Source: Phycisphaerales bacterium PN19_bin_20
GTDB lineage: Bacteria; Planctomycetota; Phycisphaerae; Phycisphaerales; UBA1924
Direction of reading: 5' to 3'
DNA length: 64,000 nucleotides
Assembly: GCA_021173225.1 (NCBI GenBank)
Contig: JAJOLK010000012.1
Location: 1 to 64,000 of the forward strand
Every line of letters begins with the position of its first letter. Within the stretch, counting starts at the first letter, position 1. The position numbers and the translations under genes were made by a program. The notes under the pieces are model-generated. The model ran no database searches and was not told the origin of the DNA. It saw only the letters and a list, made by a program, of their open reading frames with translations. This document shows positions 54,138 through 62,444 of the stretch, piece after piece.

Positions 54138-55214
54138 ATGCTCCCGCCCACCGGCACCATCCCCGTCGCCATCCTCGGCCCCACCGGCTATACCGGCCTT
54201 GAGCTCATCGAGATCCTCGCCCGCCACCCGCGCCTCCGCACCACCTACCTCGCCTCCGCGCGTGGCAACGCCCCGCGCATCGACGCCGAGTTCCCGCGCC
54301 TCGCTGGCCTGCTTGATCACGCCACCGCCCAGTGCCGCCCCATAGACCACGACGCCATCGCCAGCGCCTGCAAGCTCGCCTTCCTCTGCCTCCCCCACGA
54401 GGCCGCGATGCAGCACGCCCCCGCCCTGCTCGCCCGCGGCGTGAAGGTCATTGACCTCTCCGCTGCCTACCGACTCAAAGACCCGCACACCTACCAGCAG
54501 CACTACGGGCACCCACACACAGACCTCGCGGGCCTCGCCCACGCCGTCTACGGCCTGCCCGAGCTCTTCCGCTCGCACATCACTAGCGCCACGCTCGTCG
54601 CCAACCCGGGCTGCTACCCAACCGCCGCCGCCATCGCGCTGCATCCACTCTTGAAAGCCGGGCTCATCGAGCCCACCGGCATCATCGTGAACGCCGCCAG
54701 CGGCGCCAGCGGCGCGGGGCGCGACGCCAAGCCGCACCTCACGCTCGTAGAGGCCGGCGACAACTACAGCACCTACGCCATCGGCACCCACCGCCACCAG
54801 CCAGAGATCATCCAGACCCTTGATCTCAATCACAGCCAGCCCGCATCGCACGCCAACGCGACCGCGGCTTCACAGGTCCCGCCGCTGCTCTTTGTCCCGC
54901 ACTTGCTCCCGGTCGAGCGCGGCATCCTCGAAACCATGTACGCCCGCCCCACCTCATTAGACGCCGACACCCCGCGCCTCATGGCCGCGCTGCGCCATGC
55001 CTACGCGAGCGAGCCGCTGGTGGTCGTCCGTGACGATGCGCCGAACCTCCGCGATGTTCAGAAGACCTGCCGCGTCCACGTCAACGCCCGCCTCATCGCC
55101 GGCACCGTCGTGGTCGTTGCTGCCATTGACAACCTGATAAAGGGCGCGTCGGGCCAGGCCGTGCAGAACGCCAACATCATGCTTGGCCTGCCAGAGCTTG
55201 CCGGGCTGGTCTGA
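54138..55214 (+). CDS. argC: N-acetyl-gamma-glutamyl-phosphate reductase
   Basis: A 358-residue enzyme of arginine synthesis. Motifs: NADP-binding AILGPTGYTGLELIEILARHP, catalytic Cys in VANPGCYPTAAAIAL, SGASGAGRDAKPHL, YAIGTHRHQPEI (substrate His), and C-terminal NLIKGASGQAVQNANIMLGL. ATG 54138. It follows map by 94 nt but is unrelated to it. No other arg gene is in the window. Confidence 0.96.
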   Translation: MLPPTGTIPVAILGPTGYTGLELIEILARHPRLRTTYLASARGNAPRIDAEFPRLAGLLDHATAQCRPIDHDAIASACKLAFLCLPHEAAMQHAPALLARGVKVIDLSAAYRLKDPHTYQQHYGHPHTDLAGLAHAVYGLPELFRSHITSATLVANPGCYPTAAAIALHPLLKAGLIEPTGIIVNAASGASGAGRDAKPHLTLVEAGDNYSTYAIGTHRHQPEIIQTLDLNHSQPASHANATAASQVPPLLFVPHLLPVERGILETMYARPTSLDADTPRLMAALRHAYASEPLVVVRDDAPNLRDVQKTCRVHVNARLIAGTVVVVAAIDNLIKGASGQAVQNANIMLGLPELAGLV

Positions 55215-55330
55215 GCATCAACGCGCTCGCGTGCGGCGAGACTTGATCCTGCCATGCTCGGCCTTGCGATGAGCGAGCTTCCAGCCCGCGATGGTTGCCC
55301 TCGATCTCTTGATCCTTCACCCTAATCCCC

Positions 55331-55798
55331 TCACCCCCCCGGCGGGTCCAGCGGCCCGGTGATCGAGAACCCACCAGCCCGCGCGAACGACACAAAGTCG
55401 ATCACCACCGCCCGCGTCCCCCCGCTGAAGAACTCAAACGCGTTGACCTGCACCCCAGGCTGCAGCATCCGCAGCGGCTGCTCCATATCGGGCAACTGAA
55501 TCTCCTGCACCACCTTGTGGCTCAGCGCGTCGTGCTCAGGAATATCAGGCAACGCCGACTCGATCGCCACCGCCATTGCCGCCGCGTCCGCCGCAAGCAC
55601 CGTCTGCCGCTTCGTGCTGAAGTAGTCCATGAAGTACCACCGACGGCTCTGCCCATCGTCACCTGTCGCGTTCCAGTCCTCAGGCGGACGCACGCCCAGC
55701 GGCCGCCACCCACGGTCGTACGCCAGCTTCACCAGCAAACCCCACTGAAGGTTGCTCAGCGTACGAGCACCATGATCGCCAACCAGCGTCCGCGGCAT
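55331..55798 (-). CDS. Unknown protein, likely conserved
   Basis: A 155-residue protein with ATG 55798 (MPRTLVGDHGARTLSNLQWGLLVKLAYDRG). It has a helix-rich start and a strand-rich end; GWRPLGVRPPEDWN, WYFMDYFSTKRQTVLAADAAAMAVAIESAL and the C-terminal GGTRAVVIDFVSFARAGGFSI look like conserved blocks. Its gene is divergent from parA. No family recognised; the acidic, compact form is similar to small adaptor or immunity-like proteins, but no toxin partner is next to it. Confidence 0.65.
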   Translation of the reverse strand: MPRTLVGDHGARTLSNLQWGLLVKLAYDRGWRPLGVRPPEDWNATGDDGQSRRWYFMDYFSTKRQTVLAADAAAMAVAIESALPDIPEHDALSHKVVQEIQLPDMEQPLRMLQPGVQVNAFEFFSGGTRAVVIDFVSFARAGGFSITGPLDPPGG

Positions 55799-55974
55799 GA
55801 CCCCAGCGTACGCCGACGCAGGTGTGAAGTTGAGCGAACTGACCGCCCGCTTTTCAAGCCCAGCACGGGCTTTGCCCGATGCCCCATCCCAGTCAGTGGG
55901 TGCAGACCTGCGTGAACACCGGCATGGACGCCGGGACGCACAGGCCCGCGCCCCCACCTGCGGGAGTGCAACGC

Positions 55975-57822
55975 GTGCGGACCATCGCGATCATCAACCA
56001 AAAGGGCGGCTGCGGCAAGACGACCACAGCCATCAACCTCGCCGGCGTCCTTGCACGCCAGGGCCGCCGGACACTCCTGGTTGACCTTGATCCACAGAGC
56101 CACTGCGCCGCCGGGCTGGCCATACCTGAGCAGCGCATCGACGTCCAGATCGGCGACGCCATGCTCGCGCGGCCCGACCAGGCCATCGACTGGACACGCC
56201 TGCTCTGGCGCGTCAGCCGTCACCTGGACCTTGCGCCCAGCACCGTCCGCCTCGCCGCACTCGAGTCGCTCCGCGGCGGGCTCGCGGGCACCGACCAGGG
56301 CGAGCACCGCCTTGCCAGCGTCCTGCGTCGCCTGGCCGATCAGTACGAGTTCTGCATCGTCGATTGCCCGCCGAATATCGGCCTGCTGACCTTCAACGCC
56401 CTCGCCGCCGCCACCGAGATCATCATCCCGGTTGAAACGGCGTTCTTCTCACTCCAAGGTGCCAGCAAGCAGCTCGCCACCGTGCGGGCCGTTGCCAAAC
56501 GCCTCGGCACCAACCCCGCCGTCCGCGTTCTGCCCACCATGCATGACCGCCACAACCCGCTGGCTACCGACGTGCTCGAAGAGCTCACGCGCCGTTTTGG
56601 CGATGCGCTGGCGCCGGTGGTCATCCGCCTTGATCCGCGCCTAAAAGAGGCCGCCAGCTTCGGGCAGCCCGTGATCGACTACTCCAGCGACGCCACCGGC
56701 GCGCACGACTACACCGCCCTTGCCACTTGGCTGCTCACCGACGCCGCCCAACTCAGCGGGCGCGACAGTGGCCGCGAGCCCGCCACCAACGGCCAGCCGC
56801 GCAACCTTGTTGTCAACCTCCCCGACTCGGCCCCGCCTCTGCGCAATGCGACGCCCGCCGTCACGCCCGAGCGTGCCAGCACGTTCGTCACCGCGCTGCT
56901 CGCCGAGCCCAAGCCCATGCCCATGCACGCGCCTGCCCACGCAATAGCCAGCAACAACTACCAGCAGCCCAACCTTTCGGGCCTCCTCCGCCCGACGATG
57001 ATCGACGCCCCCGGCACGCCCGCGCTGCACGTAAATATCAGCCAGGCAATGGCCAACGGGCTCGGCCAAACCAACGCTGCCATCATGCAAGGCGCACTCA
57101 ACGCCACCCACAACAGCGCCATGAACGCCACCCAAAACGGCGCCATGAACGCCACCCTCAGCAGCGCCATCATCGGCGTGCTCAACGCCCCTGCGCCGCG
57201 CGACCAATCCCCACCCTCGCGCGTCACGATCTCATCACCCGCGGGCGTCCCGGGTGATGCCGCCAGCGCCCGCTCTGCCAGCCGCGTTGAGCAGCCGACC
57301 GCCGCCCAAGCCCACCACAACAACCAGGGCCACGCCACCGCGACCCTCGCGGTTGAAGACGACGCCGAGCTGCTCCAAAGCCGCCTGGCCGAGCTGACCG
57401 ACCGCGTCAGCCGACTGGTTCACCGCGGCGCCGCAACGCCCCCGGCCGAGCTGCGCGAGGCGCCGCAAGGCCTCACGATCGTTGACGTCAAGCCCGCGCA
57501 GGTTCATCCTGTGCCCGCCCACCTGCTGGGCGCGCGGGCCACGCCCTCGGGCGTCTTGTTCCTGCAAGCCAGCGAGGGCGTTCGCTCGGTAAACATCGCC
57601 GGTGACTTTAACTCCTGGTCTGCCAGCGCCACCGCGATGAAGCTCAACAAGCGCCTGCGCGTCTTTGAGCTGACCGTGCCGCTGCCCGCCGGCGTCCACC
57701 GCTACCGCCTGATAATCGACGGCCAATGGACGCACGACGCCCACAACCCGCACAGCGAGCCCAACCCCTTCGGCGAGCTTAATAGCGTCATCGATGTGCC
57801 CGCCTCGCCCTCGCGGTTCTAG
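55975..57822 (+). CDS. ParA-family ATPase fused to a C-terminal glycogen-binding-like (AMPK1/CBM48) domain
   Basis: A 615-residue fusion. GTG 55975 has GGGAG at 8 nt and gives the usual ParA start MRTIAIINQKGGCGKTT, with deviant Walker A at residues 10-17 (signature Lys and catalytic Lys both present). Next come LLVDLDPQSHCAAGL (Walker A') and FCIVDCPPNIGLLTFNAL (Walker B), and VIPVETAFFSLQG. The ATPase ends near residue 260. A long disordered linker (~260-510) includes a 24-bp tandem repeat. The last ~90 residues form a beta-sandwich of AMPK1_CBM type: VRSVNIAGDFNSWS, LRVFELTVPLPAGVHRYRLIIDGQWTHD, FGELNSVIDV. Alternative starts at 55879, 55924 and 55966 exist. Confidence 0.9.
   Translation: MRTIAIINQKGGCGKTTTAINLAGVLARQGRRTLLVDLDPQSHCAAGLAIPEQRIDVQIGDAMLARPDQAIDWTRLLWRVSRHLDLAPSTVRLAALESLRGGLAGTDQGEHRLASVLRRLADQYEFCIVDCPPNIGLLTFNALAAATEIIIPVETAFFSLQGASKQLATVRAVAKRLGTNPAVRVLPTMHDRHNPLATDVLEELTRRFGDALAPVVIRLDPRLKEAASFGQPVIDYSSDATGAHDYTALATWLLTDAAQLSGRDSGREPATNGQPRNLVVNLPDSAPPLRNATPAVTPERASTFVTALLAEPKPMPMHAPAHAIASNNYQQPNLSGLLRPTMIDAPGTPALHVNISQAMANGLGQTNAAIMQGALNATHNSAMNATQNGAMNATLSSAIIGVLNAPAPRDQSPPSRVTISSPAGVPGDAASARSASRVEQPTAAQAHHNNQGHATATLAVEDDAELLQSRLAELTDRVSRLVHRGAATPPAELREAPQGLTIVDVKPAQVHPVPAHLLGARATPSGVLFLQASEGVRSVNIAGDFNSWSASATAMKLNKRLRVFELTVPLPAGVHRYRLIIDGQWTHDAHNPHSEPNPFGELNSVIDVPASPSRF
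57097..57168 (+). repeat. Three 24-bp tandem units inside the ParA-CBM linker
   Basis: Unit ATGAACGCCACCCACAACAGCGCC, encoding M-N-A-T-H-N-S-A. Confidence 0.85.
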
Positions 57823-57948
57823 TTCGCGCCCGTGCCGCTCTTCAGGCAGCACGCAACCGTCTCACGATACCTAACGCGCCGCACTCGCGGCACCACTCTC
57901 GCGCCGTCGCCCGCGCCTTCGCGCCGGGCCAGACAGGAGCTGCCGACA

Positions 57949-59448
57949 ATGATCGATACCAACGGGGCGACCTTTGACGCGCTGACGAACCTGTTCCTCG
58001 GGCCCGCCGCCGGGCTCAGCGGGATGGCCATCACCCCCGACATGCTGCTGGACGATCGCGCCCCCGCGCCTGCGACCTCCGCGCCTGTGCCCCCCGCCAA
58101 TACTGCCGCGGCCCCCGCGCTCAACACAAGCTCACAGCCCTCAACACTGCAGGCCACTAGCACACGCCGACTGCGCCTCGCGAGCGACGCGCCTTCCGCA
58201 ATTGCGCCCCCAATCGCGCACACGGCTGCGACCACGCACGCGCGCTCTACGCCGCGCAGCACGCCACGCAGCACGCCCAACTCTCGCCCGATCGTCGAAG
58301 CCGTCGTCCTGGGCAACCTTCCGGGGCTTGCTTCACTCTGGCCCGCGCAATATGCACGGCACCTGGCTGAGCAGCTCGCCGCGCCCGTTCTACTCGCCAG
58401 CGCCGGGCCCGATGTGCTCTCACTACGAACACTGGGCGCGCAACCCAGCGGTGCTGATCCGGTCGGCTCGACAAACAACATGTCGCCGCGGGCGGCACTC
58501 GCCGGCGCGCTTCAAGTGTGCCCGCGCGTGCTGGTCATCGTCGCCTCGCCTGAAGATGAGCAGCAGCTGCTCGCCAGCGCGCTGGTCTCGGTCGTCACGC
58601 TGCTCACCGGCGCCGACGACGCCTCGGCCGTCAGCGCCTACCGCACGATCAAGCGCCTCAGCACTGTAACTGACGCGACCCGCGCGCCCGGCACTCCAAG
58701 TCCCGAGGTTCGCCTTGCGTTCATGGGCGCGACGCCCGACCGCGCGCGGGCCGCGTGGGACCGCCTCAGCGGCTCGGCCCAGAGCTTCCTTGAAGTGCCG
58801 CTGACCCTCGGCGGCGTTGTGCCGCGCCTTGAAGCGCTCACCGGGTCCGTCACGCTCTTTGAGCACCCGTGCGAGACGCCGATGACGCAACTGCTTGAAG
58901 ACGCCGTTGCTCACATGCGCGTGGACATGCCCGGCGACCTTCGGGTCCAGAGCCAGGGCGTGAGCCAGGTGGTGAGCCAGGTCGCGCCGGTTGTGCCGCG
59001 CGTATCACCGCCGCCCAAGGTCATCGAGCCCAAGCCGCTGCCTCTACCGATCCAGATGCCACCTGTGCCGCCGGCGCTGCCGCCAGTTCTGCCGGGCCTG
59101 ACCGCGCTTGAGTTTGTCTGCCCCGGGCAACCCGGCGTGCTGCTGGCGCTGGATGCCGACGGCCGCGCGAACGCGCTGATCATCGACGCCGGCCCGCAAA
59201 CCAGCGACCAGCGCGTTCAGGCGTGCGTCTACAAACTCGTCTGTGTCGGCGCGTGGCTGCGAGCCAACGCGGCCCTGCTCGGCGCAATCACCCGCGGGCG
59301 CATGAACGAAGAGCTCACCCCGCGCTTGCACCTGATCACTGACCGCCCATCGAGCGTGCGAGGTTTGATCGACAGCGACCTCCGCCTGCACGCCTGCGGT
59401 CAGGCCAGCGCCGCCGTGGACGGGCTTGTGCTGACGCCGGTGAACTAA
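57949..59448 (+). CDS. MinD/ParA-like degenerate (P-loop-lacking) protein
   Basis: A 499-residue protein; ATG 57949 has AGGAG at 8 nt. A ~110-residue disordered Ala/Pro/Thr-rich start leads to a region with the layout of a SIMIBI (MinD/FlhG) fold: IVEAVVLGNLPGL, VLVIVASPEDEQQLLASALVSVVTLLTGADDASAVSAYRTIKRLS, RLAFMGATPDRARAAWDRLSG and FLEVPLTLGGVVPRLEAL, corresponding to the strand/helix steps after Walker B, but no GKT P-loop is present. A Pro-rich linker precedes a C-terminal globular domain (LEFVCPGQPGVLLALDADGRANALIIDAG). It follows the ParA-CBM gene by 126 nt and is probably in the same operon. Confidence 0.7.
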   Translation: MIDTNGATFDALTNLFLGPAAGLSGMAITPDMLLDDRAPAPATSAPVPPANTAAAPALNTSSQPSTLQATSTRRLRLASDAPSAIAPPIAHTAATTHARSTPRSTPRSTPNSRPIVEAVVLGNLPGLASLWPAQYARHLAEQLAAPVLLASAGPDVLSLRTLGAQPSGADPVGSTNNMSPRAALAGALQVCPRVLVIVASPEDEQQLLASALVSVVTLLTGADDASAVSAYRTIKRLSTVTDATRAPGTPSPEVRLAFMGATPDRARAAWDRLSGSAQSFLEVPLTLGGVVPRLEALTGSVTLFEHPCETPMTQLLEDAVAHMRVDMPGDLRVQSQGVSQVVSQVAPVVPRVSPPPKVIEPKPLPLPIQMPPVPPALPPVLPGLTALEFVCPGQPGVLLALDADGRANALIIDAGPQTSDQRVQACVYKLVCVGAWLRANAALLGAITRGRMNEELTPRLHLITDRPSSVRGLIDSDLRLHACGQASAAVDGLVLTPVN

Positions 59449-59540
59449 GCCGGCGCGACCGCCGATCGGCCGTCATCACGGCGACCGCGCCCAAGCTCTG
59501 TGGCTGGCTTTACAGCCGCGCGGCGAGCAACCCACCTGTT

Positions 59541-59612
59541 GGTACCACCCGCGCCCTCGGCGTCGATCCTGGCGCAGATACAGCTTTGAGCGCACAACTG
59601 CGGCGTTCAACG
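59541..59612. repeat. Copy 2 of a ~70-bp dispersed intergenic repeat
   Basis: Partner of 8476-8546. It lies between convergent genes, the MinD-like gene on + and clpX on -. Confidence 0.7.
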
Positions 59613-59673
59613 CCGCCTGCGCGGGTGATTCCCAAGCGTTTGCGAGCCTTCGCCCACAAGGCGCGAACCGGCC

Positions 59674-60993
59674 TTAGGCAATCTCGCGGCGACGGCCCTT
59701 GAGCTCGCTGAGGTGTGCGCGCTTGCCGACGTGTTGCTCGTCGATGACAAACTCGCTGCCCGAAGCGCCCGCGTCGGGCAGCTCATAGAGCAGGTCGAGC
59801 ATGGTCTCTTCGAGCACCGCGCGCAGGCCACGGGCACCGGTCTGGCGTGAGAGGGCCTTGGTCGCGATGGCCTTGAGGGCCTTGTCGGTGAAGGTCAGCT
59901 TCGCGCCTTCGAGGCTAAACTGGTGCTGGTACTGCTTGACCAGCGCGTTCTTGGGCTGCGTCAGCACGTTGAGCATGACATCGAGGGTCAATGGTTCGAG
60001 GGGTGCGACAACCGGCAGACGCCCGACAAACTCGGGGATCATGCCGTACTCGACCAGGTCATCGGGCTGGACCTGCGAGAGCAGCGCCGCGGCCTCTGAT
60101 TCCTTATCCTTGAACGTCGCGCTGTCGTTGAACCCGATGCGGGCCCGCCCGACGCGCCGGCGGATGATGTCCTCAAGCCCGACAAAGGCCCCGCCGCAGA
60201 TGAACAGGATGTTGGAGGTATCAAGCTGGATGTACTGCTGCTCGGGGTGCTTGCGTCCGCCCTGCGGCGGCACGTTGGCGACGGTGCCCTCGAGCATCTT
60301 GAGCAGGGCCTGCTGGACGCCCTCGCCCGAGACGTCACGGGTGATGCTGACGTTGTTGGAGGTCTTGCCGATCTTGTCGATCTCGTCGATGTAGATGATC
60401 CCGCGCTGGGCGGACTCGAGGTCAAAGTCGGCGTTCTGCAGCAGCTTGAGAAGCAGGTTTTCGACGTCCTCGCCGACGTACCCGGCCTCGGTGAGGGTCG
60501 TGGCGTCACCGATAGCGAAGGGGACCTTGAGCACGCGGGCGAGCGTGCGGGCGAGCAGCGTTTTGCCGCTGCCGGTGGGCCCTATAAGCAGGATGTTGCT
60601 CTTGTCGAGCTCGATGGTGCTGTCCTCGCGCTCGATGTGCAAGAGGCGCTTGTAGTGCGAGTGGACGGCGACCGAGAGGGCGCGCTTGGCGTAGTCCTGC
60701 CCGATGACGTACTGGTCAAGGTGCTCCTTGATCGTGCGCGGGCTTGGGATCTCGGTGAACAGGGGCGTGCTACCGCCGACGCGTCGCCGCTCCTGCTTGA
60801 AGATGTTCTGGCACAGGTCGGTGCAGTTGTTGCAGATGTAGACGTCGTTGGGGCCCTCGACCATGGGGCCGACGTCGCGCGAGGTCTTGCCGCAGAATGA
60901 GCAGGTCGTCAGGCGCCGCCCTTTGAAGCCGCTGCCCTGGTCGGTGGGGGGCGGGGTCGGGGTGTCGGAGCCGTCGTTGCGGGACTTGGCCAT
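59674..60993 (-). CDS. clpX: ATP-dependent Clp protease ATP-binding subunit ClpX
   Basis: A 439-residue AAA+ unfoldase. N-terminal C4 zinc finger [12 protein letters not shown]...[10 protein letters not shown] (~32-65), Walker [19 protein letters not shown], pore loop VGEDVENLL (GYVGED), Walker [40 protein letters not shown], the ClpP-binding loop (IGFNDSATF, normally IGF) and [19 protein letters not shown] 60993. clpP and tig, which commonly lie beside clpX, are absent. Confidence 0.97.
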   Translation of the reverse strand: MAKSRNDGSDTPTPPPTDQGSGFKGRRLTTCSFCGKTSRDVGPMVEGPNDVYICNNCTDLCQNIFKQERRRVGGSTPLFTEIPSPRTIKEHLDQYVIGQDYAKRALSVAVHSHYKRLLHIEREDSTIELDKSNILLIGPTGSGKTLLARTLARVLKVPFAIGDATTLTEAGYVGEDVENLLLKLLQNADFDLESAQRGIIYIDEIDKIGKTSNNVSITRDVSGEGVQQALLKMLEGTVANVPPQGGRKHPEQQYIQLDTSNILFICGGAFVGLEDIIRRRVGRARIGFNDSATFKDKESEAAALLSQVQPDDLVEYGMIPEFVGRLPVVAPLEPLTLDVMLNVLTQPKNALVKQYQHQFSLEGAKLTFTDKALKAIATKALSRQTGARGLRAVLEETMLDLLYELPDAGASGSEFVIDEQHVGKRAHLSELKGRRREIA

Positions 60994-61127
60994 GTGGTAT
61001 TCTCAGCGCGAGCGTTGGACAGCCCCTCGCGGCGAACGCGCGGGCGGATAGAACTGTATCGGCACGAACGGGTGGCGGCTCAAAGCGCCGTGGCGGGACT
61101 GGCGAGAGTCTGATGCTGTTTGGTGAT

Positions 61128-61670
61128 TTACCCGGGGCCAGAGTTGCTGCTTGGGGGCAGGCCTGGGGGAAACTTCCGCGGTGGTTGGGGTGATGGTTGG
61201 GGCGGAAGAGGCGGAGTTGGGGTTGGTGGTAAAGGTGGTGGGCCCGATGCCGCTTGGCGCGCGGGTGGCTGGTCGGGGCGCGCGGGCCGCGGGGGTCGCT
61301 GGCGTTCGACTTGGAGTGGGGGTTGGCGCGGGGATTGGAGTTGAGGTTGGCGCGTGGGTTGGCGTGGGGGATTTTCGGACCGTGCGCCGGCGGGGCCGTC
61401 AAGCCCGGCGCTGGCGCGAACCTTGGCTGAGAGCCTAGAGCGCGCGGTCTGGAACTCGACCTCTGAGAGCTTGCCCTGGTCGCGCATGGTGCGAAGCTGC
61501 TCGAGCATGGAGCCGGTGGTGATCGGGGCGTCGTCGCCGGCCATGTATTTCCGTCTTACGGCGACGATGACCAGCGTGAGCATGACGATGGCGGCGATGA
61601 GCCCGCCGATCCAGGCAAGGATGGTGGGGAGGCTGGTGGCGGCGTTCTGGGCCAGGATCGCGCTGGGCAT
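61128..61670 (-). CDS. Membrane protein with a SHOCT domain
   Basis: A 180-residue protein. An N-terminal Ala-rich segment and one transmembrane helix (ILAWIGGLIAAIVMLTLVIVAV) are followed by a SHOCT motif (GSMLEQLRTMRDQGKLSEVEFQTARSRL), a short C-terminal helix pair that mediates oligomerisation, and then a ~90-residue Pro/Gln/Arg-rich disordered tail. Function unknown. It lies upstream of clpX and is divergent from the small lipoprotein. Confidence 0.75.
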   Translation of the reverse strand: MPSAILAQNAATSLPTILAWIGGLIAAIVMLTLVIVAVRRKYMAGDDAPITTGSMLEQLRTMRDQGKLSEVEFQTARSRLSAKVRASAGLDGPAGARSENPPRQPTRQPQLQSPRQPPLQVERQRPPRPARPDQPPARQAASGPPPLPPTPTPPLPPQPSPQPPRKFPPGLPPSSNSGPG

Positions 61671-61747
61671 CTGGAGGCATCATTGCCCGCCGGGCGGCGC
61701 GGGATCGAGGCTGCAAGTGGGCGGCGTTTTTGCAATGTGAGGGCGTG

Positions 61748-62254
61748 ATGCCCGATAGGCAGAGAATGAAGTGTGACAGCGCGAGAGTGTGGTTCGGCGG
61801 CGGCGTGCATCGCGTGGGCGGGGTGCTTGGCAGCGTGATGTTTGGGCTGGGCTACGTGTTCGTGGGCTGCGTGTGCATGGCAGGTTGCGGGCGCGAAGAA
61901 GTTCGTGGTGGCAGCGCGGCAGCGGATGTGCTGCGCGGGCCGGTGGTGAGCCGTGGTGGCTCGGCGGCGTTCGGCGGCGGTGGTGTTGATGCCGCGATGA
62001 TGGCGGGGGGCATGGGTGCTGCGGCGATGGGCGGTGCGCGGCCTGCAGATGGGTATCTGGAGGTGGTCAACGCGTGGTGCCCGGTGATGCCTGAGAAGGC
62101 GATGGAGCGTCGGGTGGCGGAGGCGTTGACGCGCGAGTTTGAGGGGCGGGTCGTGGGGTTTTGTTGCGATGACTGCGTAGCGGCGTGGGCGAGTTTGGGT
62201 GATGAGGATCGCCGTGGGCGGCTGGCGCGGGGGGCGAGCAGCGGTGGTCGATGA
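61748..62254 (+). CDS. Small lipoprotein with a YHS-like cysteine motif
   Basis: A 168-residue protein; ATG 61748 has GAGGG just upstream (61766 is an alternative). A hydrophobic segment ends in the lipobox-like CVCMAGC (LSC-type, C at ~44). A Gly/Ala-rich linker leads to the C-terminal domain NAWCPVMPEKAMERRVAEALTREFEGRVVGFCCDDCVAAWASLGDEDRR, which resembles YHS/TRASH metal domains (CP.M....... GFCC..C). It is likely to bind copper or another soft metal. No metal-transport gene is nearby. Confidence 0.7.
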   Translation: MPDRQRMKCDSARVWFGGGVHRVGGVLGSVMFGLGYVFVGCVCMAGCGREEVRGGSAAADVLRGPVVSRGGSAAFGGGGVDAAMMAGGMGAAAMGGARPADGYLEVVNAWCPVMPEKAMERRVAEALTREFEGRVVGFCCDDCVAAWASLGDEDRRGRLARGASSGGR

Positions 62255-62277
62255 GCGATGAGCGATGAGCGATGAGC
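62250..62277. repeat. Four 7-bp tandem units after the lipoprotein gene
   Basis: GATGAGC repeated four times, starting at its stop codon (TGA at 62252-62254). Confidence 0.8.
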
Positions 62278-62283
62278 GTTGGC

Positions 62284-62335
62284 CTACCGCCCGATGGCGG
62301 GTCGGAAGCCCGCCGCCCCAAGAGCATGGCGGGGC
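62284..62335. repeat. Copy of the GCGGG-type dispersed palindrome
   Basis: CCGATGGCGGGTCGGAAGCCCGCC, then an echo in AGCATGGCGGGGC. Similar to copies at 6.1, 20.3 and 37.5 kb. Confidence 0.5.
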
Positions 62336-62444
62336 GAAGCGGGGCGCTGGCGTGTGGATTGCGTGGATGGCCCGGGCCGGATAGTCTGGGTTGGGCCCGG
62401 TTAGAGTCGGGCCGCACACGCACCACCAATTGGAGGCCGTTTTC

